From Geotalea sp. SG265 (GTDB taxonomy: Bacteria > Desulfobacterota > Desulfuromonadia > Geobacterales > Geobacteraceae): DNA of 64,000 nucleotides. The DNA lies in contig NZ_JAKZFT010000003.1 of NCBI RefSeq assembly GCF_022808985.1, positions 248,001 to 312,000 on the forward strand, in the 5' to 3' direction. Made by a program: the position numbers and the translations under genes. This document shows, piece by piece, positions 59,923 through 64,000 of the stretch (the stretch's first letter is position 1; each line of letters starts with the position of its first letter). The notes below the pieces were generated by a model. The model saw only the letters and a list, made by a program, of their open reading frames with translations. It did not search any database and was not told the DNA's origin.

Positions 59923-60621
59923 ATGACCCTCGCCTCCGGAGCGGTGCATATTCATTTTTACTCTCTGGATGTGGAAGAGGGAGAACTGAAGCGGCTCGGA
60001 GGGCTATTGTCGCCGGAGGAATCTGCACGGGCCAAGCGGCTGCTCAACCCGGTGGTTAGAAGCAGGTTTGTCGCCGGCAGAGGCGGGTTGCGCCGGCTCC
60101 TGGCACCGTATCTGGGAAAAGCGCCGGAAAGCCTGGTTTTTGCTGAAGGTGAGCAAGGGAAGCCTTATTTTGCCGATGCTGCCGAACATGGCAGGCTGCG
60201 CTTCAACCTGACCCACAAGCATGGCCGGGCAGCCCTTGCCATAAGCGGCGGCCGGGAAGTGGGGGTGGACCTGGAGGAGCTGCGAGAGAGCATCCCTTAC
60301 TTGAAGATGGCGGAACGATTCTTCATTACCGAGGAAAGTGATGAATTGTTGATCCTCCCCCCCGACGAGCAGATGGCAGCCTTTTACCGCTGCTGGACCA
60401 GGAAGGAAGCGTACCTGAAGGGTCTCGGCACCGGCCTGACCAGAGCGGCGAACACCTTCCGAGTCTCTGTTCTCCCCGGCGAGCTGCTCCTTGACGATTT
60501 CCAGGATCCGGCACTCAAGGGGCGTTGGACCCTCCACGATATTCAGGTACCGGAAGGATACTGCGCCGCTTTGGCAGTCGAAGGCACACCCAGAGCCTTT
60601 ACCTGCTTTCCCTGGACCTGA
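59923..60621 (+). CDS. Sfp-type 4'-phosphopantetheinyl transferase
   Basis: A 232-aa protein with the Sfp/AcpT motifs: VGVDLEEL (about residue 108, Mg-binding Asp and Glu) and WTRKEAYLKG (about residue 155). It transfers phosphopantetheine from CoA to ACP serines. Last gene of the operon, so it is the likely activator (PfaE role) of the four ACPs of the PfaA-like protein. Its 3' end nearly meets the convergent NERD gene. Confidence 0.93.
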   Translation: MTLASGAVHIHFYSLDVEEGELKRLGGLLSPEESARAKRLLNPVVRSRFVAGRGGLRRLLAPYLGKAPESLVFAEGEQGKPYFADAAEHGRLRFNLTHKHGRAALAISGGREVGVDLEELRESIPYLKMAERFFITEESDELLILPPDEQMAAFYRCWTRKEAYLKGLGTGLTRAANTFRVSVLPGELLLDDFQDPALKGRWTLHDIQVPEGYCAALAVEGTPRAFTCFPWT

Positions 60622-60627
60622 ATCCTT

Positions 60628-62196
60628 CTATTTCCCCCGCATCACATCCTCGATCTCCGCCAGTGAAGGGCGCTTGCTGAAGGGATGGCCCCGCCGCGCT
60701 TCTGCTTCCATCTGTCCCAGCACCGACAGAAGACGGTCGGCGCCGGTGATCCGGTAGAACCTGCCGATGCTCGTTCCTATCCCGGAGATGTCGCTCTTCT
60801 CGGGGAAGACAATCACCCCGAAAACCGGCAATTGGGGCAGTCTTTTCTTCACCAGGTTCATCAGGTTGACCACGTAGTCATGGACCTGATGATAGGGGTT
60901 GTCCCCCCCCTCTCCCCTGATCTCCACGATGCGATTGTTGCTCCCCCGGCAGAGCCAAGTGGAGTTCTCCACGCTCCCTTCCGCTTCGATGGTGCCGTAA
61001 TAGCCCTTTACCTCCACAACCACCAGACATTCTTTGCTGATGACGATGCAGTCTACGAAGCGGCTCCCCCCCTGGCCGCCGGAAACGTCGAAGTTGGTGA
61101 CGAGCCGCCATTCGCCGCTTTTCCCCTTGTCACTGCCGACTATGCGGTCGATCACCTGCTGCTCGAAGGCAGCCCCGGTCCTTGTGCCTATGGCGCTTGA
61201 GAGAGCATTTGATGCCTCCACCCTGTCCCGCCCCACCGACCGCTTGTATCGCTCCACCTCGGTCCGGAGCTGTTCCTTTTCTGCTCGGGTCCGGTCCAGC
61301 TGCCCCTTCAGCTCCGCTGATCTTCGCAGGTTATCCTCCTCCAGGTCGCGGATGATCTGTTCCGCCACCTGCCGGTGCTCGCCCACATCCTGCAAGCGTT
61401 GCTCAAGTTCACGAATTCGGCCGATGTAAGTGGCAAACTGGCTGTTGGAGAGATTCTGCTGTTCTTCTATCTGGCGGCCTTTCTCGTCCAGCTGGTTCAA
61501 ATAGTTGTCCACATCCCGCATCAACTCCGCCTCCCGCTGACGGGCATTGCGCACTTCGGTGCGGCGAAGCTTCAGCAACAGTTCAAGTACAAGCCATACA
61601 AAAAGCGAGGCTAGAAGGCAACCGGTCATGGTTTTCAGATAGGTTCGCCACAGTTCATTATCGCGAAATGGATCAGAGAGCCAGTTGCGATAATCCTCCT
61701 TGAAGCTGGGGATGGTGCTTATGGAATAGACCCGGCCGATGATTTCACCTGAATGTCCTGCTGCCCCACCTTCTTTCCGCAGTAATTGAAGGATGGATGA
61801 AGACTGCCGTCGCAGCAGCACGTAGGGAAAGTTATCCAATGATCCGGCATCGATATGCTCGTCGGGAATCAGTGTGGGATTGGTCTGAAACAGAATGTTT
61901 TGACCGGGACAAGTGTCGTTTCCCGTCCGGCAGTCAGTGATAACCAAAGCGTAGATATTGTAATTACGATCCAGAAGCCCCTGCAGGGTCCGGGTGTCCT
62001 TCTCCAGCAGGAGGCGAGACAGCTGATTTGCATCAGGCCCCATTTTACCCTCGGCGTGGACTTTGATCATAGTCCTGCCGAGATAATCGGAGAAATTGCG
62101 ACCATTGAGATAATTGGCCGCCAGCACCGCCAGGTACAGGAGGACAATGAGCCTGATGCCACTGAATGCCAGTTGTTTCAGTAATGCCTTCTTCAT
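60628..62196 (-). CDS. Membrane-anchored NERD-domain protein with coiled coil
   Basis: A 522-aa protein. Two transmembrane helices (about residues 10-27 and 190-213) flank a 160-residue periplasmic segment. A coiled coil (about 220-330) follows on the cytoplasmic side. The C-terminal NERD (nuclease-related) domain, about 345-480, carries SRFVDCIVISKECLVVVEVKGYYGTI, with the Asp and E-V-K of the restriction-endonuclease-like core (D...ExK). Role not known. Other NERD proteins occur with defence or DNA-processing genes. The ATG at 62196 has AGGGACAAG upstream. Confidence 0.87.
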   Translation of the reverse strand: MKKALLKQLAFSGIRLIVLLYLAVLAANYLNGRNFSDYLGRTMIKVHAEGKMGPDANQLSRLLLEKDTRTLQGLLDRNYNIYALVITDCRTGNDTCPGQNILFQTNPTLIPDEHIDAGSLDNFPYVLLRRQSSSILQLLRKEGGAAGHSGEIIGRVYSISTIPSFKEDYRNWLSDPFRDNELWRTYLKTMTGCLLASLFVWLVLELLLKLRRTEVRNARQREAELMRDVDNYLNQLDEKGRQIEEQQNLSNSQFATYIGRIRELEQRLQDVGEHRQVAEQIIRDLEEDNLRRSAELKGQLDRTRAEKEQLRTEVERYKRSVGRDRVEASNALSSAIGTRTGAAFEQQVIDRIVGSDKGKSGEWRLVTNFDVSGGQGGSRFVDCIVISKECLVVVEVKGYYGTIEAEGSVENSTWLCRGSNNRIVEIRGEGGDNPYHQVHDYVVNLMNLVKKRLPQLPVFGVIVFPEKSDISGIGTSIGRFYRITGADRLLSVLGQMEAEARRGHPFSKRPSLAEIEDVMRGK

Positions 62197-62262
62197 ATTT
62201 CTTGTCCCTGTAGTTGAAAAAAATCGGCTACCAGTGTAGCAGTTTTCCGGGCAAATCCGCTC

Positions 62263-62298
62263 AAAATAAAAAGAGCCGCGACCAAAGTCACGGCTCTG
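62263..62298 (-). terminator. Rho-independent terminator of the OmcS-like gene
   Basis: On the minus strand AGAGCCGTGAC and GTCGCGGCTCT pair around TTTG (one G-T pair) followed by five T residues. It lies about 45 bases past the cytochrome stop. Confidence 0.86.
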
Positions 62299-62343
62299 GT
62301 CACGGCAGAGTCAACTTCTCCAAGACTGATCATAGCCCCAGAA

Positions 62344-63567
62344 TCAGTCCTTACCGTGGCATTTGTTGCACAGCTGGCGCTGAAAAACGGCGAATTTGGC
62401 CGCGTCCCGGTTGTACATGGCCGCCTTGTATTCGGCCATCAGCTTGCCGGTGGAATTTTCACCATCCCTTCCATTGCCGCCAGCATCGGTACCGGGGTAT
62501 TCGCCAGCAACGGTAATGAAAGTTCCCCTGGCATTCCAGCGGGTGATGCTGTCCCAACCGGAAGCGTGGGCACGGTGGCAGGTCAGGCAGGTCACCCGGT
62601 CGTTGGGATTGGGGCCGGCTGTGGAGGTAACTTCCATGGATAGCTGCTGCGGATCGGTGGCCTCGGCGGTCTGGAAAGGCACCAGCGAGGTGTAGGCACC
62701 CGCCTGCATGCCGCTCATGTCACCTGACTTGATGTAATTGTTGTACATGCCGGCGATAGGACCAAGCTCCGCATCGGCAGGATGGAGGTGGTTGGCGCTC
62801 CCCCCCAGGAGGGCCTCATGACAGTTGGCGCACCATTTGGACATCCCTTTTCCATAGGCGACCCTGGTATCGCTGGTGGACTCGGAGCGGTTGTATTCCT
62901 TGGGAGCAACGGCAATGGGTGGATCATTGGCGAAAACATGGGTAGAACCTTTTGGCTGGTAGCCCTTGCCTGCCAACAGCCGATAGCTGCCGACGGCCGC
63001 ATCGGCAGTGGGAACGGCCCCGTAGGAACCGGACTCGCCAATGGGATTGTGATCGGTGGTGATGGTGCCGTAAACATCCACCAAGCGGTAATTGCCATGG
63101 GGATCATGACAGCTGATGCAGGAGAGCTGGCCGGCCGGATAGGTGCCTCCCGGGGAGACGTTCAGGGTACTGTCGGCCACATAGCCATAACCTGCTGCGA
63201 GGATGTTGTGTCCGTGGCGCTCCCCCGGGCTTTGACCACGGCTGCCGTTGCCATTGGTCCAGGTGTAGTTCTTCTTCAGGTAGGCGAAGTCGCCCGCCGG
63301 AGTCATGGCCTTCGGTGGCAAGCCATCGGCAGGGGGGGGATCGGTGGCAATCTGGTAGTCCTGGGGATTGGCCGCAGCATGACAGCGGAGGCAGGTGGAA
63401 CTGGCATCGGCACCGAGAAGTGAAGCATAGCTGCCGTCGGCGCCACTGGAGCCGTGGCATCCTTCGCAAGCTCCAGTGTGGCCGTTATGAAAGGTCTCGG
63501 CGAAGCCAAAACCAGCGGTGATGGTGATTAAAGCTATTGAAGCCAGAATGGTCGCCGGTTTGCCCAT
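62344..63567 (-). CDS. OmcS-like hexaheme nanowire-type c-cytochrome
   Basis: A 407-aa precursor with a signal peptide (about residues 1-23, FGFAET). It has six heme motifs in the order and spacing of OmcS: CEGCH, CLRCH, CISCH, CANCH, CLTCH and CNKCH. Around them are OmcS-type stretches, including WCANCHEALLGG, MYNNYIKSGDMSGMQAGAYTSL and CLTCHRAHASGWDSITRWN, and the CNKCHGKD end. OmcS of G. sulfurreducens (432 aa) polymerises into conductive extracellular filaments. A similar role is likely. I start at the ATG at 63567, preceded by AAGGGAGGA. Confidence 0.9.
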   Translation of the reverse strand: MGKPATILASIALITITAGFGFAETFHNGHTGACEGCHGSSGADGSYASLLGADASSTCLRCHAAANPQDYQIATDPPPADGLPPKAMTPAGDFAYLKKNYTWTNGNGSRGQSPGERHGHNILAAGYGYVADSTLNVSPGGTYPAGQLSCISCHDPHGNYRLVDVYGTITTDHNPIGESGSYGAVPTADAAVGSYRLLAGKGYQPKGSTHVFANDPPIAVAPKEYNRSESTSDTRVAYGKGMSKWCANCHEALLGGSANHLHPADAELGPIAGMYNNYIKSGDMSGMQAGAYTSLVPFQTAEATDPQQLSMEVTSTAGPNPNDRVTCLTCHRAHASGWDSITRWNARGTFITVAGEYPGTDAGGNGRDGENSTGKLMAEYKAAMYNRDAAKFAVFQRQLCNKCHGKD

Positions 63568-63595
63568 GGTATCCTCCCTTGCCATCGGTGTTTGA

Positions 63596-63608
63596 TACCG
63601 TATCGGTA
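63596..63608. promoter_or_regulatory. Small palindrome upstream of the OmcS-like gene
   Basis: TACCG-TAT-CGGTA is a perfect 5-3-5 inverted repeat about 30 bases before the start codon. It may be an operator or an RNA hairpin; evidence is limited to symmetry and position. Confidence 0.25.
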
Positions 63609-63697
63609 GCAAGGGGGAATACTTTACAACTATTGATTTAATGCCGGCTCATAAACCAGGAGATGAAATCGGCCGCTACTGAAGCCTTTGGACAAGG

Positions 63698-64000
63698 TCA
63701 ATCAACCCTGTTATAGATCGCCTGTTCGCCGTTTCCGCCGAGGACAAAGGTGCTTTTCTCCATTTTTCCGTACAGGATGCGGACATTGCCCATGAAGTTG
63801 ATGTCCAGTTCGATTCTGCCATCGGGGAGCGCCTTCCACTTGAACTGCAGGCTTGGATTGTTCTGAACAGTGAAGGTACCGCTCTGGTCTTTTCTGAACT
63901 CAAGGGTTTCGGGCAGGTTGACGTTTTTCCACTTCCCGGTCACCTCACTCTTCTTGTTGCAGCCCAGAAAAAACAAACAGACAGCTGCTATGGAAACCAA
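63698..64000 (-). CDS. Hypothetical lipoprotein (5' end cut by the window)
   Basis: The visible 100 residues include part of a lipoprotein signal (VCLFFLGC) and a small beta-rich mature domain with no recognised family. The frame runs out of the window at 64000, and no convincing start codon with ribosome site lies inside it, so the N-terminus is probably truncated. Stop at 63698. Confidence 0.7.
   Translation of the reverse strand: MVSIAAVCLFFLGCNKKSEVTGKWKNVNLPETLEFRKDQSGTFTVQNNPSLQFKWKALPDGRIELDINFMGNVRILYGKMEKSTFVLGGNGEQAIYNRVD

Overview
The window looks like chromosome of an anaerobic, metal-respiring deltaproteobacterium of the Geobacter/Geotalea group (Desulfuromonadota). The evidence is a close homolog of the OmcS nanowire cytochrome, an octaheme nitrite reductase, a B12-dependent methylmalonyl-CoA module, many PAS/histidine-kinase type proteins, GC-rich coding DNA and a mutL-miaA-hfq block. 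The species is inferred from gene content and not proven.

Layout. 35-5523 (minus): radical SAM DUF512 protein, AI-2E family permease, then the mutL-miaA-hfq operon. 5667-10116 (plus): aminopeptidase N and a secreted octaheme nitrite reductase. 10205-20582: zinc-ribbon microprotein, PAS-only sensor, ferritin-like protein, Tat-exported amidohydrolase, two Hsp20 chaperones, MarC protein, OmpA-like lipoprotein, Lys/Thr-rich secreted peptide, histidine kinase, and a DMT transporter with a histidine-rich tail coupled to a LysR regulator. That regulator is divergent from a YeiH-type transporter (to 21615). 21653-24040 is a more AT-rich accessory patch: three orphan genes on one strand, an attC-like palindrome and the 5' remnant of a group II intron. 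24195-37396 (minus): giant DUF3857/transglutaminase/TPR protein, LemA and two TPM-domain proteins, SemiSWEET, TrmJ-like methyltransferase, DedA, L,D-transpeptidase, then MeaB, two crotonases, the small B12 subunit of methylmalonyl-CoA mutase and CobO. 37601-37675 is tRNA-Val(CAC), followed by an NCS2-type permease and a 38-aa membrane microprotein.

The main system is a 20.7 kb co-directional block at 39934-60621. It holds a PUFA-synthase-type (Pfa) megasynthase: a PfaD enoyl reductase, a PfaA-like KS-AT-4xACP-KR-DH protein and a fused PfaB/PfaC-like KS-CLF-AT-4x hot-dog protein. These run directly, with start/stop overlaps or gaps of only a few bases, into oleA, oleB, oleC and oleD and then a Sfp-type phosphopantetheinyl transferase. 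Read together, the Pfa enzymes would build a polyunsaturated acyl chain on ACP, OleA would condense two chains head to head, OleD would reduce the beta-keto product, OleC would close a beta-lactone, and OleB would decarboxylate it to a very-long-chain polyunsaturated alkene. The transferase would activate the ACPs. Both halves are known families. Their fusion into one apparent operon with a fused PfaB/C protein is the most interesting feature here.

The window ends with a membrane-anchored NERD-domain protein, the OmcS-like hexaheme cytochrome and a lipoprotein cut by the window edge.
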